Part shown: piece after piece, positions 39,159-47,766 of the stretch
Numbering within the stretch: position 1 is the first letter of the stretch
How the letters are laid out: each line of letters starts with the position of its first letter
The notes under the pieces: model-generated
Databases searched by the model: none
Told to the model about the DNA's origin: nothing
The model's input: only the letters and a program-made list of their open reading frames with translations
Position numbers and translations under genes: made by a program
DNA from: Paracoccus maritimus
Lineage (GTDB): Bacteria; Pseudomonadota; Alphaproteobacteria; Rhodobacterales; Rhodobacteraceae
Length of the DNA: 64,000 bases
NCBI RefSeq assembly: GCF_025195095.1
Contig: NZ_JANAVZ010000001.1
Location: 310,001 to 374,000, forward strand
Reading direction: 5' to 3'

Positions 39159-39178
39159 ATATTATTTCAAGCTTAAAA
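39159..39178 (-). promoter_or_regulatory. Putative promoter and MarR operator of the aminobenzoyl-CoA operon
   Basis: Reading the minus strand, TAATAT (39164-39159) resembles a -10 element. Directly upstream lies a near-palindrome centred on AAGCTT, TTTTAAGCTTGAAA (39178-39165), with one mismatched pair. Its position where a repressor would block polymerase fits control by the operon's MarR protein. It overlaps the last codons of the CbiX-like gene. No clear -35 hexamer is visible. Confidence 0.4.
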
Positions 39179-39866
39179 TTTCCCTTCGAAGTGCATCCGC
39201 GATGATCGCGGGCACCTCGGACGCCAGACCGATCGGCTCAAGGCGCGGTCCATCGAACCCTGCCTGGTCCAGCGCCTGCGGCAGGTCATCGGTCACATGC
39301 TCGGCCCTGAGGGCAAAGAAAGGCAGGCTGACCGCCCGTGCCAGCCCCTGCGCCGCCTCGGCGATGAAGGGATCCTGCTCAACAAAGCCGGTGACCACGC
39401 GGGCGAAATGCGGAGCGATCAGGTCTGCCAGCGCCGAGGTGATGTTGAAGCTGGCCTGCGACCGCCCCGAGCCATGGGCGGTCAACAGAAGTGTCGTGTC
39501 GTTCGGGGCCCAGCCTTGTTCGGCGGCAGCGCGGTGCGCCAGCCGAACGATCAGCGGCGGCAGCGCCGGATCGGTGCCGAACGGGCGCATGATGCGGGCG
39601 TTCGCGGCCCCTGCCTCGGCCAGCTTGCGCGGCAGTTGCGTGCCGGTGAACCACCCCTCGGCCATGAACATCGGATAGATCAGGCTGTGATCGTCGCAGG
39701 CATCGGCCAGCGCCCCCGGCATCGCCAATGTCGCGCCCCTGACCTCGCAGCCGGGATTTTCTGTGGCGACGCGCGCGGCAAGGTCGCGGATCGCCTGTTC
39801 CTGCGGTTCGGGATCGCCCGGCTGACCGTGCGAGACGATGACGGCTTTGCTGATAGGGTTTGTCAT
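39162..39866 (-). CDS. CbiX-like sirohydrochlorin chelatase
   Basis: This 234-residue protein has two CbiX-type halves: the first with [10 protein letters not shown], the second with [12 protein letters not shown], each carrying the metal-binding His. Such proteins insert iron or cobalt into sirohydrochlorin. The stop at 39162 lies 44 bp before the next gene. The ATG overlaps the DUF4202 stop as TGATG. No siroheme or cobalamin gene flanks it. Confidence 0.85.
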   Translation of the reverse strand: MTNPISKAVIVSHGQPGDPEPQEQAIRDLAARVATENPGCEVRGATLAMPGALADACDDHSLIYPMFMAEGWFTGTQLPRKLAEAGAANARIMRPFGTDPALPPLIVRLAHRAAAEQGWAPNDTTLLLTAHGSGRSQASFNITSALADLIAPHFARVVTGFVEQDPFIAEAAQGLARAVSLPFFALRAEHVTDDLPQALDQAGFDGPRLEPIGLASEVPAIIADALRREILSLK

Positions 39867-40429
39867 CAGTCGCGAAAATATTGCGCGAAGGCGTCCGGCA
39901 TGTCGAATTCGGACAGCGCCCGCGCGCGCCCTTCAGCGGACATCTTTCTGGCGGTCTTCTCGATGATGCGCGGCATTTTCTCATCCGGCTGCTCGGCCAT
40001 GAAATCGCCCAGATACCAGCGGATGAACGTGAAGCAGATCACATCCTCCAGGGCCTGCACCTCGGGGTCGCGCTTCAGGCCCTGCTTGGTCAGCATCCTG
40101 CGCGCCGCGTCGATATCTGCGTCGTCATAGCCCGCCTGCTGCATGATCCCGGCGATTCGGTCGGCGTGGCGTCGCCCCTGTTCCTGCCGCCATTGCAGGT
40201 AACCGGCCCGATCCATCGGATAGGCGTCGCGTGGCAGTGTCCATCGTTCGATATGCTGGCCGCGACAGGCGATCCGCAACGGGTCCGAGGCATCGGGAAA
40301 CAGCCGCTGCTGTTCGGCTGTCATGCGCTGGCCATACAACAGGTTGGCAGGTGTTCCGTCTTCCAGGTTCGGGTCCTGGGCGTTTGCCGCGTCGATGCTG
40401 GCGAAGGCGTGGTCGAGCCGGGTGGTCAT
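39866..40429 (-). CDS. DUF4202 domain-containing protein
   Basis: This 187-residue protein matches DUF4202, with MTTRLDHAFASIDAANAQDPN at the N-terminus and RQGQHIERWTLPRD-like CRGQHIERWTLPRDAYPMDR in the centre, plus a DVICFTFIRWYLGDFM helix. The His/Asp residues resemble an HD-domain-like fold but the function is unknown. It is first of a two-gene operon with the chelatase. Confidence 0.88.
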   Translation of the reverse strand: MTTRLDHAFASIDAANAQDPNLEDGTPANLLYGQRMTAEQQRLFPDASDPLRIACRGQHIERWTLPRDAYPMDRAGYLQWRQEQGRRHADRIAGIMQQAGYDDADIDAARRMLTKQGLKRDPEVQALEDVICFTFIRWYLGDFMAEQPDEKMPRIIEKTARKMSAEGRARALSEFDMPDAFAQYFRD

Positions 40430-40499
40430 GCGCGTCCTTTCCTTTTGTCGCAGTCTGACCCGCTGGCGGGGGAGGCTGCAAGCAGCTATCTGCGGGTGG

Positions 40500-41021
40500 A
40501 TGAACGGATGGAGCGAATACTTGCTGGCCTGGATGTGCTTTCTGGCCGCGCACATTGTTCCGGCGGCGCCGGGGCCGCGCGGCCTGCTGATCGCGCGACT
40601 GGGGCGGCGGGGCTATCTTCTGGTCTTCAGCCTTGTTTCGATCGCGCTGCTGATCTGGCTGGTGCGGGCATCGTCGGGCGCACCTTATATCGGGCTGTGG
40701 CAGGCGGGCGCGGGCGGTCGCTGGATTGTCAATCTGGCGATGCCCGTAGCGATTCTGACCGCCGCGCTGGCGGCGGGCATGTCGGGCCTGCTGATGGCCT
40801 TTGCGATCTGGGCGGCCGCGCATCTGGTTGCGAACGGGGATTTGGCGCATGCGATCCTGTTCGGCGGAATGCTGGTCTTTGCGGGAACGGGATTGATGCG
40901 GTCAGGGTTTCCGCGCGTGTTCCGACCCTCGGTCTTGCGGATACTGGCGGCCGTCGGCCTGTGGATCGCACTCGTCCTGCTGCACCCGGTCGTTGTGGGT
41001 GTCTCGCCCTTGCCCGGCTGA
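40500..41021 (+). CDS. NnrU family membrane protein
   Basis: This 173-residue membrane protein has four to five hydrophobic helices and matches NnrU through AAHIVPAAPGPRGLL and AIWAAAHLVANGDLAHAILFGGM. NnrU is associated with nitric oxide metabolism in denitrifiers, but many family members are not. Its biochemical role is unresolved. The ATG at 40500 lies 70 bp from the divergent DUF4202 gene. Confidence 0.85.
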   Translation: MNGWSEYLLAWMCFLAAHIVPAAPGPRGLLIARLGRRGYLLVFSLVSIALLIWLVRASSGAPYIGLWQAGAGGRWIVNLAMPVAILTAALAAGMSGLLMAFAIWAAAHLVANGDLAHAILFGGMLVFAGTGLMRSGFPRVFRPSVLRILAAVGLWIALVLLHPVVVGVSPLPG

Positions 41022-41070
41022 TGACGGGTGAAGGCCGGGGCGCAGCGGGTATTCTGGCAAAGAAGAGGTC

Positions 41071-42105
41071 TCAGGCCAGGCGGAATGCGTCGGGAAGCCG
41101 GTCCTGACCTGCCAGGATCAGATCGGCCATCAGTCGGGCGATCCCCGGCGCCATTCCGAAGCCGATCTTGAACCCGCCATTCGCGATGTAATGGCCCGGC
41201 CGTCCCGGCCACTGGCCGAGAAGCGGTGCACGCGATTTCGCGCGGGGCCGAATCCCGGCCCAACGCTGGACGATCCGTGACTGGGCGAGGGCAGGGCAGA
41301 TCATGCGCGCGCTGGCGACGAGGTCGTCCAGCATCAGGTCGGGGGCCAGATGGTCGAAATCATTTTCCGAGGTAGAGCCGACGGCGGTCGTGCCATCCGC
41401 ATGCGGCACGATATGCAGCCCGTCGGCGAAGACCTGCGGGGCGCCGGGTGCCGGGAAATCCAGCAGCGCCGACTGGCCCTTGATGCCCTTTCCGACAGAT
41501 CTGCCCAGATCGTCGCCCAGCATCTGAAGGCCCGCTGCGCCGGTGGCCCACAGCGTCGGACCTGTGGACGCGTCTGGTCGTGCTGATTGGCCTTCGACGA
41601 TCTGCCCGCCCCTTGCCCTGATCGCGGCAGCCAGCGCGGCCAGCGCCAGGCAAGGGTTCAGCCGGGCCGTCAGCCGGTCTTCAAGCCAGATCCCCGTCGG
41701 ACTGTAGGGCACCAGCGGCGATCCGGGGTTTTGCGTCAGCCGCATCGGCATGGTGGCGGGCCATCGTGCATCAGCGCCTGCCAAGCGTTCTTTCAGCCGC
41801 TCCGCCGTGGCCATGTCCGGGACGGGTTGCAGGCGACCGGTGCGCCCATAACCGCTGGAAAGGCCCGAGGCCGTCTCGACCTCGGCCCAGAACGCCGAGG
41901 CGAGCAGCAGGCTGTCCAGCTGGAACGCCTTCTTGTCGTTCCATTGCTCGGGGGCGTGGGGGGCAAGCGCGCCGACATTGCCGCCCGACGATCCGGCGCC
42001 GATCCGTTCCGCCTCGATGACGCGGACCTTCGCGCCGCGGCGCGCGATCTCCCACGCGCAGGACAGGCCAAGGATGCCGCCGCCGATGATGGTGATGCTT
42101 GTCAA
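41071..42105 (-). CDS. FAD-dependent amino-acid oxidase-like protein (DadA/DAO family)
   Basis: This 344-residue flavoprotein has the ADP-binding motif ITIIGGGILGLSCAWEIARRG directly at its N-terminus and a C-terminal GHYIANGGFKIGFGMAPG block, both typical of D-amino-acid oxidase-like enzymes. I chose a TTG start at 42105 with AAGGGCGGGCGG upstream, since the alternative ATG at 42135 would overlap the start codon of the divergent MnmD gene. It may be the oxidase half of a split MnmC; a general amine oxidase is the alternative. Confidence 0.85.
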   Translation of the reverse strand: MTSITIIGGGILGLSCAWEIARRGAKVRVIEAERIGAGSSGGNVGALAPHAPEQWNDKKAFQLDSLLLASAFWAEVETASGLSSGYGRTGRLQPVPDMATAERLKERLAGADARWPATMPMRLTQNPGSPLVPYSPTGIWLEDRLTARLNPCLALAALAAAIRARGGQIVEGQSARPDASTGPTLWATGAAGLQMLGDDLGRSVGKGIKGQSALLDFPAPGAPQVFADGLHIVPHADGTTAVGSTSENDFDHLAPDLMLDDLVASARMICPALAQSRIVQRWAGIRPRAKSRAPLLGQWPGRPGHYIANGGFKIGFGMAPGIARLMADLILAGQDRLPDAFRLA

Positions 42106-42133
42106 ACCGCCCGCCCTTCGCCTAGCTGCGACC

Positions 42134-42856
42134 ATGAACGATCTAGCCGATCAGATGGATGGCGGCCAGCCACAGCTGGCGTGGCGCGAGGGCGGAGTGC
42201 CGGTCTCGACCCGTTTCGACGATCCCTATTTCAGCCTTGCGGGCGGTCTGGCCGAGACACGGCACGTGTTTCTGGATGGCAACGACCTGCCGGCGCGGCT
42301 GCGGCCGGGGTTCCATGTGGCCGAGCTGGGCTTCGGCACCGGGCTGAACGCACTGGCGCTGGCGCTGGTCGCGCGCGTCCCCGTGGTCATGACAAGCTTC
42401 GAGGCTTATCCGATGACCGTGGACCAGCTGGCCCTGGCGCATGCGGCGTTCCCCGAGCTGGCCGGGCTGGCCTCGCAACTGCGCCAGGGATGGGGCGCCG
42501 CCCGGTTGCAGGTCGGCCCGGTCGATCTGCGGCTGGTGATCGGCGATGTGCGGCGCACCTTGCCCGCGTGGCCGGGGCGCGCGGATGCGTGGTTTCTGGA
42601 CGGGTTCTCGCCCGCCAAGAACCCCGAGATGTGGTCAGCCGAATTGATGGCGCAGGTCGGGCGGCACAGCGCGGCCGGGGCCGGTTTTGCGACCTATACC
42701 GCCGCCGGGCATGTCCGGCGCGCGCTGGAGGAAGCCGGTTTCGCGGTCCAGCGGCGGCCCGGTTTCGGGCGCAAGCGGCACATGAGCGTGGGGCGGCTGC
42801 GCGACGGCATGACCGACACCGACACAGACACAGTCGCGCACGGGCCTAGCGTGTGA
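42134..42856 (+). CDS. mnmD: tRNA 5-methylaminomethyl-2-thiouridine methyltransferase, MnmD type
   Basis: This 240-residue SAM-dependent methyltransferase matches the C-terminal half of MnmC, which methylates nm5s2U34 in tRNA. Motifs are WREGGVPVSTRFDDPYFS near the start, VAELGFGTGLNALAL for SAM, and DAWFLDGFSPAKNPEMW, the family signature. It stands alone rather than fused to an oxidase; the divergent FAD protein next door could supply that activity. The coding end overlaps the rhomboid gene by 11 bp, tail to tail. A short TDTDTDT repeat lies near the C-terminus. Confidence 0.92.
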   Translation: MNDLADQMDGGQPQLAWREGGVPVSTRFDDPYFSLAGGLAETRHVFLDGNDLPARLRPGFHVAELGFGTGLNALALALVARVPVVMTSFEAYPMTVDQLALAHAAFPELAGLASQLRQGWGAARLQVGPVDLRLVIGDVRRTLPAWPGRADAWFLDGFSPAKNPEMWSAELMAQVGRHSAAGAGFATYTAAGHVRRALEEAGFAVQRRPGFGRKRHMSVGRLRDGMTDTDTDTVAHGPSV

Positions 42857-43571
42857 CGCGCGGGATGCGTGTCTGCGTGTAAGTGGCTTCGGGATGCGGC
42901 GGGTGGCCATGGGTCACCTGCCAGAAGCGGGGGCCGCCCCGACGCAGAAACAACGGCACGCACAGTGCGACGCCGGCGATGAAGCCCCCCGCGTGGGCCC
43001 AATAGGCGACGCCTCCCTGGTCGCCCGTGACCGTGAAACCGCCGAACAACTGCAACCCCAGCCATGCACCCAGCATCAGCCATGCGGGTACGGTAAAGAC
43101 CTTGAAGAAGATGATGAAGATCGCCACCACATCCACGCGGGCGCGGGGAAACATCAGCAGATAGCCCCCCATGACGCCTGCGATCGCGCCGGATGCGCCG
43201 ACCATCGGCACGGTCGATCCCGGATCGGCGGCGATCTGCGCGGCCGCGGCGGCAAGCCCCGTCGCCAGGTAGAACAACAAAAAGCCGGGCCGCCCCATCT
43301 GTTCTTCAAGATTGTCGCCGAAGATCCACAGAAACAGCATGTTGCCGCCCAGATGCAGCAGTCCCGCATGCAGGAACATGTGACTGGCCAGCCCCCACAG
43401 ATATTCGCCGTGCATGATCGCCAGCGGATACAGCGCCAGCCGCACCCAAAGTGCCGCCCCCGCATCCGAACCGGGAAGGGTCAGGACGAACATCACGATA
43501 TTCAATGCGATGATCGCCCATGTCACGATCGGGGTGCGCTGGGACGGATTGTGATCGCGGATCGGGAACAT
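42846..43571 (-). CDS. Rhomboid family intramembrane serine protease
   Basis: This 241-residue protease of the rhomboid fold has six membrane helices. The catalytic serine is Ser127 in VGASGAIAG and the histidine is His193 in WAHAGGFIAG. The conserved HMFLHAGLLHLGGNMLFLWIFGD block is present between. The substrate is unknown. The C-terminal end overlaps the mnmD gene. Confidence 0.93.
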   Translation of the reverse strand: MFPIRDHNPSQRTPIVTWAIIALNIVMFVLTLPGSDAGAALWVRLALYPLAIMHGEYLWGLASHMFLHAGLLHLGGNMLFLWIFGDNLEEQMGRPGFLLFYLATGLAAAAAQIAADPGSTVPMVGASGAIAGVMGGYLLMFPRARVDVVAIFIIFFKVFTVPAWLMLGAWLGLQLFGGFTVTGDQGGVAYWAHAGGFIAGVALCVPLFLRRGGPRFWQVTHGHPPHPEATYTQTRIPRVTR

Positions 43572-43670
43572 CTGACTTTCGGCATCTGCAGCTGCCCCAG
43601 CATCCGCCGTCGCGGCCCGTCGCGCAACCCCGCCAGCAAGATGTCAGGACCGACGACATGGGCACGAGAC

Positions 43671-44165
43671 TCAGCCCTCGCGCGGCATGTCATCGACAGG
43701 GACGGGTTCCAGCCCCTGCGCGCCCGGACCTTCCGCGGCGGCGCGGTCCGCGGGGTTGAACAGGACGCACAGCTCGTGCGACAGACATCCGCAGCGGATG
43801 CAGCCGGCAAGCTGGTCGCGGACCTGTTCCAGCACGCGGATCCGGCGGGTCAGATCGTCGCGCCAGCTTTCCGAGATACGCTGCCATTCCTCGCGGTTCA
43901 GCGGCTTTCCGGTCAGTGCCGGGGTCAGGGCCGTGCGGATTTCGGAAAGCGGAAGACCGGCGCGCTGGCCGGCCTTGATGATGGCCAGAACGCGCAGGCT
44001 GGCCCGCGAATAACGCCGGTGATTTGCGGCATTGCGGGTGGACCGGATCAGCCCTTCGCGTTCATAAAAGTGAATGGCCGAGACGGATATACCGCTTCGG
44101 CGAGACAGCGCACCGACCGACATGATTGGGGTCGATGCTGCATTGTCATTGATATCGCGGGACAT
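43671..44165 (-). CDS. soxR: Redox-sensitive MerR-family regulator SoxR
   Basis: This 164-residue regulator has an N-terminal MerR helix-turn-helix (SRRSGISVSAIHFYEREGLI), a long coiled linker and a C-terminal [2Fe-2S] site of Cys122, Cys125, Cys127 and Cys133 (C-x2-C-x-C-x5-C), which is diagnostic for SoxR. Oxidised by redox-cycling drugs or nitric oxide, it activates a promoter with a long spacer. It diverges from an FMN reductase operon; a candidate binding site lies between. Confidence 0.95.
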   Translation of the reverse strand: MSRDINDNAASTPIMSVGALSRRSGISVSAIHFYEREGLIRSTRNAANHRRYSRASLRVLAIIKAGQRAGLPLSEIRTALTPALTGKPLNREEWQRISESWRDDLTRRIRVLEQVRDQLAGCIRCGCLSHELCVLFNPADRAAAEGPGAQGLEPVPVDDMPREG

Positions 44166-44172
44166 TTTCAGC

Positions 44173-44203
44173 TTGTCCTGAACTTTGGTTAAGGTCTTAG
44201 GGT
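44173..44203 (+). promoter_or_regulatory. SoxR-type promoter with 19-bp spacer
   Basis: TTGTCC (44173-44178) and TAGGGT (44198-44203) are separated by 19 bp, the over-long spacing that SoxR and MerR untwist. An imperfect dyad ACxTTxxxxAAxGT is centred in the spacer at about 44188. It drives the FMN reductase operon 35 bp downstream. Confidence 0.55.
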
Positions 44204-44237
44204 GGCAAGCCTGGACCGGAATGGCAAGGAAGACGGG

Positions 44238-44819
44238 ATGACTGAGGGCAATCGGATCGTGGTGATCCTGGGTTCGATCCGCGAAGGGCGCATCAACGAT
44301 CGGGTCGCGGCCTGGGTGGCGGGCCAGCTGCGTCTGCACGGTTTCGCGCCGGAAATCCTTGATCCCGCCGACCCGGATCTGCTGCCGCTGCAGATCGGCG
44401 ATCAGGCGGCCATCGCGCGGCTGCGCGAACAGATGCACGGTGCCGACGGGTTCGTGATCGTCACGCCCGAATACAATCATGCCGAGCCGGGACATCTGAA
44501 GACGCTGATCGATTCGGTGACATCCGAATGGTGGGCACGTCCGGTCGGGCTGATCGGCTATGGCGGTATTTCGGGCGGCCTGCGGGCGATCGAGGCGCTG
44601 CGCATCATCCTGGCCGAACTGCATACGGTCACGATCCGCGACACGCTCAGCTTTGCATCGCCCTGGCGTCGCTTTGACGAAGAGGGCCGGATCACCGACC
44701 CCGATGATCGCGCCGCCGCTGAGGCAGCGATGGCGGTGTTCGCCCATCGGCTGCGCTGGTGGGCTGACGCGCTGTCGGATGCGCGCGGTGCGCGACCCTA
44801 TGATCGAGAGGATGGCTGA
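44238..44819 (+). CDS. NADPH-dependent FMN reductase
   Basis: This 193-residue flavodoxin-fold enzyme has VVILGSIREGRINDRVAAW at its start, which binds the FMN phosphate, and VIVTPEYNHAEPGHLKTLID, the family signature. It reduces FMN, quinones or chromate. The ATG at 44238 is the only start compatible with the upstream promoter. It is the first gene in the putative SoxR operon. Confidence 0.92.
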   Translation: MTEGNRIVVILGSIREGRINDRVAAWVAGQLRLHGFAPEILDPADPDLLPLQIGDQAAIARLREQMHGADGFVIVTPEYNHAEPGHLKTLIDSVTSEWWARPVGLIGYGGISGGLRAIEALRIILAELHTVTIRDTLSFASPWRRFDEEGRITDPDDRAAAEAAMAVFAHRLRWWADALSDARGARPYDREDG

Positions 44820-44820
44820 C

Positions 44821-46020
44821 ATGGATCCGCTGCTGAAGGACTGGCGGTCGTGGGGACTGATGCTGGCGTCGATGCTGACGATCATGTCGAACGCCACCAT
44901 CACCCCGTCGCTGCCGGGATTGGAGGCGGCGTTTGCCGATGATCCGCTGGCGCCGATCCTGACGCGGCTGCTGATCACCGCGCCCTCGTTGCTGGTGGCT
45001 ATTGTCGCGCCGTTTGCGGGGGGGCTGACAGACCGTCTGGGACGGCGGCGTCCGCTGCTGGCCGGGCTGGTGATCTACGCCGTGGCCGGGACGGCGGGCC
45101 TGTATCTCAATACGCTGGAGGCGATTCTGGCCAGCCGGCTGGCGCTGGGTCTGGGTGTGGCCGCGATCATGACCTCGCAAGCGGCGCTGGTCGGGGACTA
45201 TTTCGAAGGTCCGGCGCGCGGACGCCTGATGGGATATCAGATGGCCGCGACGAATATCGGCGGGCTGGTCTTCGTCACCGTCGCCGGGGCGTTGGCGGCC
45301 TCGGATCCGCGGCTGCCGTTCCTTATCTACGGCCTTGCCGCGCTGCTGTTTCCGCTGCTGGCGGCGATTCTGCCCGAACCGCCACGATTTGCGTCGCAGC
45401 CGGGCACAGGATCGGTGGCCGACAATGCCGAACCGGGCTGGCAACTGACCGTCACGATCATGGCCGCGGCGGCGGGGCTGACCTTCGTGATCTTCTACGC
45501 GGTGCCGACGCAGGTTCCCTATCACCTGCAGAACGAAGGGCTGACCGATCCCCGTGACGCGGGCATCGTGATGGGGGCGATGATGTTCGCCGCTGCGGTG
45601 ATGTCGGTGATCTCGGGCTGGATTCGGCCATGGCTGGGGCGGATCGGAACGCCGGTCACGGGTTACCTGTCGCTGGCGGCGGGATTTGCCGGACTGTCCA
45701 TCGGACATTCGCTTGGCCTTGCGATGCTGTCGACCGCGCTGATCGGGGCTGGGCTGGGTTTCTGCATGCCCACCTTCATCACCACCGCGCTGAACGTCAC
45801 GCCTGCGCGGCATCGCGGGCTGATCACCGGCCTGATCACGGCGGCGATTTTTCTGGGACAGTTCCTGTCGCCTCTGGCATCTCAGCCGCTGACCACCCAT
45901 CTGGGCTATTCCGGCGCGTTTCGCGTCGGCGCCTTCGCCTTCGTGGCGCTGGCCTTTCTGCTGACGTTGGCGTTGCGTCGGCAAACCCCTCATGCGACCC
46001 GGCCGCTGCGCAGTCAGTAA
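44821..46020 (+). CDS. MFS transporter
   Basis: This 399-residue major facilitator protein has about twelve transmembrane helices. GGLTDRLGRRRPLLAGL is the cytoplasmic loop 2-3 signature. An additional in-frame ATG at 44812 is possible; the ATG at 44821 has better spacing to GAGAGG. It lies in an operon with an FMN reductase under SoxR, so efflux of redox-active compounds is likely. The substrate is unknown. Confidence 0.92.
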   Translation: MDPLLKDWRSWGLMLASMLTIMSNATITPSLPGLEAAFADDPLAPILTRLLITAPSLLVAIVAPFAGGLTDRLGRRRPLLAGLVIYAVAGTAGLYLNTLEAILASRLALGLGVAAIMTSQAALVGDYFEGPARGRLMGYQMAATNIGGLVFVTVAGALAASDPRLPFLIYGLAALLFPLLAAILPEPPRFASQPGTGSVADNAEPGWQLTVTIMAAAAGLTFVIFYAVPTQVPYHLQNEGLTDPRDAGIVMGAMMFAAAVMSVISGWIRPWLGRIGTPVTGYLSLAAGFAGLSIGHSLGLAMLSTALIGAGLGFCMPTFITTALNVTPARHRGLITGLITAAIFLGQFLSPLASQPLTTHLGYSGAFRVGAFAFVALAFLLTLALRRQTPHATRPLRSQ

Positions 46021-46041
46021 CGGCCAAAGAAGGAGCCGGAC

Positions 46042-46995
46042 ATGGCCGGAATCATCCAGATCGACAATCTGTCGAAGCAATATGGCGGCGGCACGCGCGC
46101 GCTCAGTGATGTGTCGATGGATATCGAGGAAGGCGAGATCATCGCCCTGCTTGGTCCGAACGGCGCGGGCAAGACCACGCTGATCTCGATCATCTGCGGG
46201 CTGGTCGTGCCGACCGGCGGCACCGTGCGCGTGGGCGGCCACGACATCCGCACAGACTGGCGCGCGGCGCGCCGGATGATCGGATTGGTGCCGCAGGAAA
46301 TCGCGCTGGAGCCGTTCGAGACGGTCATGAACTGCGTGCGGTTTACCCGCGGCCTTTACGGGGAAGGGCGCGACGACGCCTATATCGAACAGGTGCTGCG
46401 CAGCCTTGCCCTGTGGGACAAGCGCGATGCGATGACCAAGGAACTGTCCGGCGGGATGAAACGCCGCGTGCTGATCGCCAAGGCGCTGGCTCATCGTCCG
46501 AAGGTTCTGTTCCTGGATGAGCCGACTGCCGGTGTCGATGTCGCGCTGCGCCGCGAGATGTGGCAGGTCGTCGAAGGAATGCGCAAGGATGGCGTGACCA
46601 TCATCCTGACCACGCACTACCTGGAAGAAGCCGAGGAAATGGCTGACCGGATCGGCGTCATCAATCACGGTCGTCTGCTTCTGGTGAAACCCAAGGATGA
46701 GTTGATGGGAGAGTTCGGGCGCAAGACCCTGACCATCGAACTGGACACGGCGCTGGACGCCATTCCGTCCGCTCTTGCGGGGCGCGGCCTCGAACTCGCG
46801 CAGGACGGTCGGCATCTGCGTTATGACTATGACACGCGGGCCGACCGGACCGGGATTGCCCGGCTTCTGGGCGATCTGGCGGCGCAGGGGATTACAGTGC
46901 GCGACGTTTCGACCAAGCAATCCAGCCTGGAAGAAGTCTTCATCTCGCTGGTCGATGACGGCGACAAGAATAGCGCTGCGGAGGATGCTGCATGA
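46042..46995 (+). CDS. ABC transporter ATP-binding protein
   Basis: This 317-residue ATPase has Walker [10 protein letters not shown], signature LSGGMKRR and Walker [11 protein letters not shown], with the drug-exporter (DRA/YadG-like) arrangement and a C-terminal extension. It pairs with the ABC-2 permease that starts within its stop codon (ATGA). The substrate is not predictable from sequence. Confidence 0.94.
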   Translation: MAGIIQIDNLSKQYGGGTRALSDVSMDIEEGEIIALLGPNGAGKTTLISIICGLVVPTGGTVRVGGHDIRTDWRAARRMIGLVPQEIALEPFETVMNCVRFTRGLYGEGRDDAYIEQVLRSLALWDKRDAMTKELSGGMKRRVLIAKALAHRPKVLFLDEPTAGVDVALRREMWQVVEGMRKDGVTIILTTHYLEEAEEMADRIGVINHGRLLLVKPKDELMGEFGRKTLTIELDTALDAIPSALAGRGLELAQDGRHLRYDYDTRADRTGIARLLGDLAAQGITVRDVSTKQSSLEEVFISLVDDGDKNSAAEDAA

Positions 46996-47765
46996 TGACG
47001 GCAATCAACTGGCCCGGTGTGTGGGCAATCTTTCATCACGAGATGATGCGGTTCTTCCGAACCATCATGCAATCGTTGCTGTCGCCCGTCGTGTCGACCA
47101 CGCTGTATTTCGTGGTCTTCGGCGCGGCCATCGGTGGCCGCATCCAGTCGGTCGAGGGTGTGCCCTATGGCGCCTTCATCGTGCCGGGGTTGATGATGCT
47201 GACGATCCTGCAGCAATCTGTCAGCAATGCCAGCTTCGGGATCTATTTCCCCAAGTTCAGCGGCACGATCTTTGAATATCTGGTCTCGCCCGTCGGCTGG
47301 ATAGAGGTGACGATGGGTTTCGTCGGCGCGGCAGCGGCGAAGTCGATGATGATCGCGCTGGTGATCCTGCTGACCAGCTTCTTCTTCGTGGGTGTCCATA
47401 TCCTGCATCCGTTCTGGATGCTGGCCTTCCTGTTCCTGACCGCGCTTGGGTTCAGTCTTCTCGGGTTCATCATCGGATTGTGGGCCAAGTCGTTCGAACA
47501 GCTGCAACTGGTCCCGATGATGGTCATCACGCCCCTGGTTTTTCTGGGCGGCGCTTTCTATTCGGCCAGCATGCTTCCGCCCTTCTGGGAAGGCGTCGCA
47601 AAGCTGAACCCGGTTCTGTACCTGATTTCGGGTTTCCGCTGGTCGTTCTTCGGGCTGGCAGATGTACCGGTCGGCGTTTCCCTGGTCGCAGTGGCAATCA
47701 TGGTCGGTGTCTGCCTTGCCATCATCCGCTGGATCTTTGCGACCGGCTGGCGGCTGCGCGAATGA
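46992..47765 (+). CDS. ABC-2 type permease
   Basis: This 257-residue membrane protein has six hydrophobic helices of the ABC-2 fold and the conserved motif [16 protein letters not shown] plus [15 protein letters not shown]. It begins ATGATG overlapping the ATPase stop. It ends 1 bp before the convergent exported protein gene. Confidence 0.92.
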   Translation: MMTAINWPGVWAIFHHEMMRFFRTIMQSLLSPVVSTTLYFVVFGAAIGGRIQSVEGVPYGAFIVPGLMMLTILQQSVSNASFGIYFPKFSGTIFEYLVSPVGWIEVTMGFVGAAAAKSMMIALVILLTSFFFVGVHILHPFWMLAFLFLTALGFSLLGFIIGLWAKSFEQLQLVPMMVITPLVFLGGAFYSASMLPPFWEGVAKLNPVLYLISGFRWSFFGLADVPVGVSLVAVAIMVGVCLAIIRWIFATGWRLRE

Positions 47766-47766
47766 C

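Noticed and set aside
42815..42835. GACACC/GACACA micro-repeat near the end of mnmD
   Set aside because: It is in frame (TDTDTDT) and too short to be considered a contingency locus.
44692..47004. 770-codon minus-strand frame across the MFS and ABC genes
   Set aside because: The plus-strand genes carry Walker motifs and membrane helices; the minus-strand frame is a shadow.
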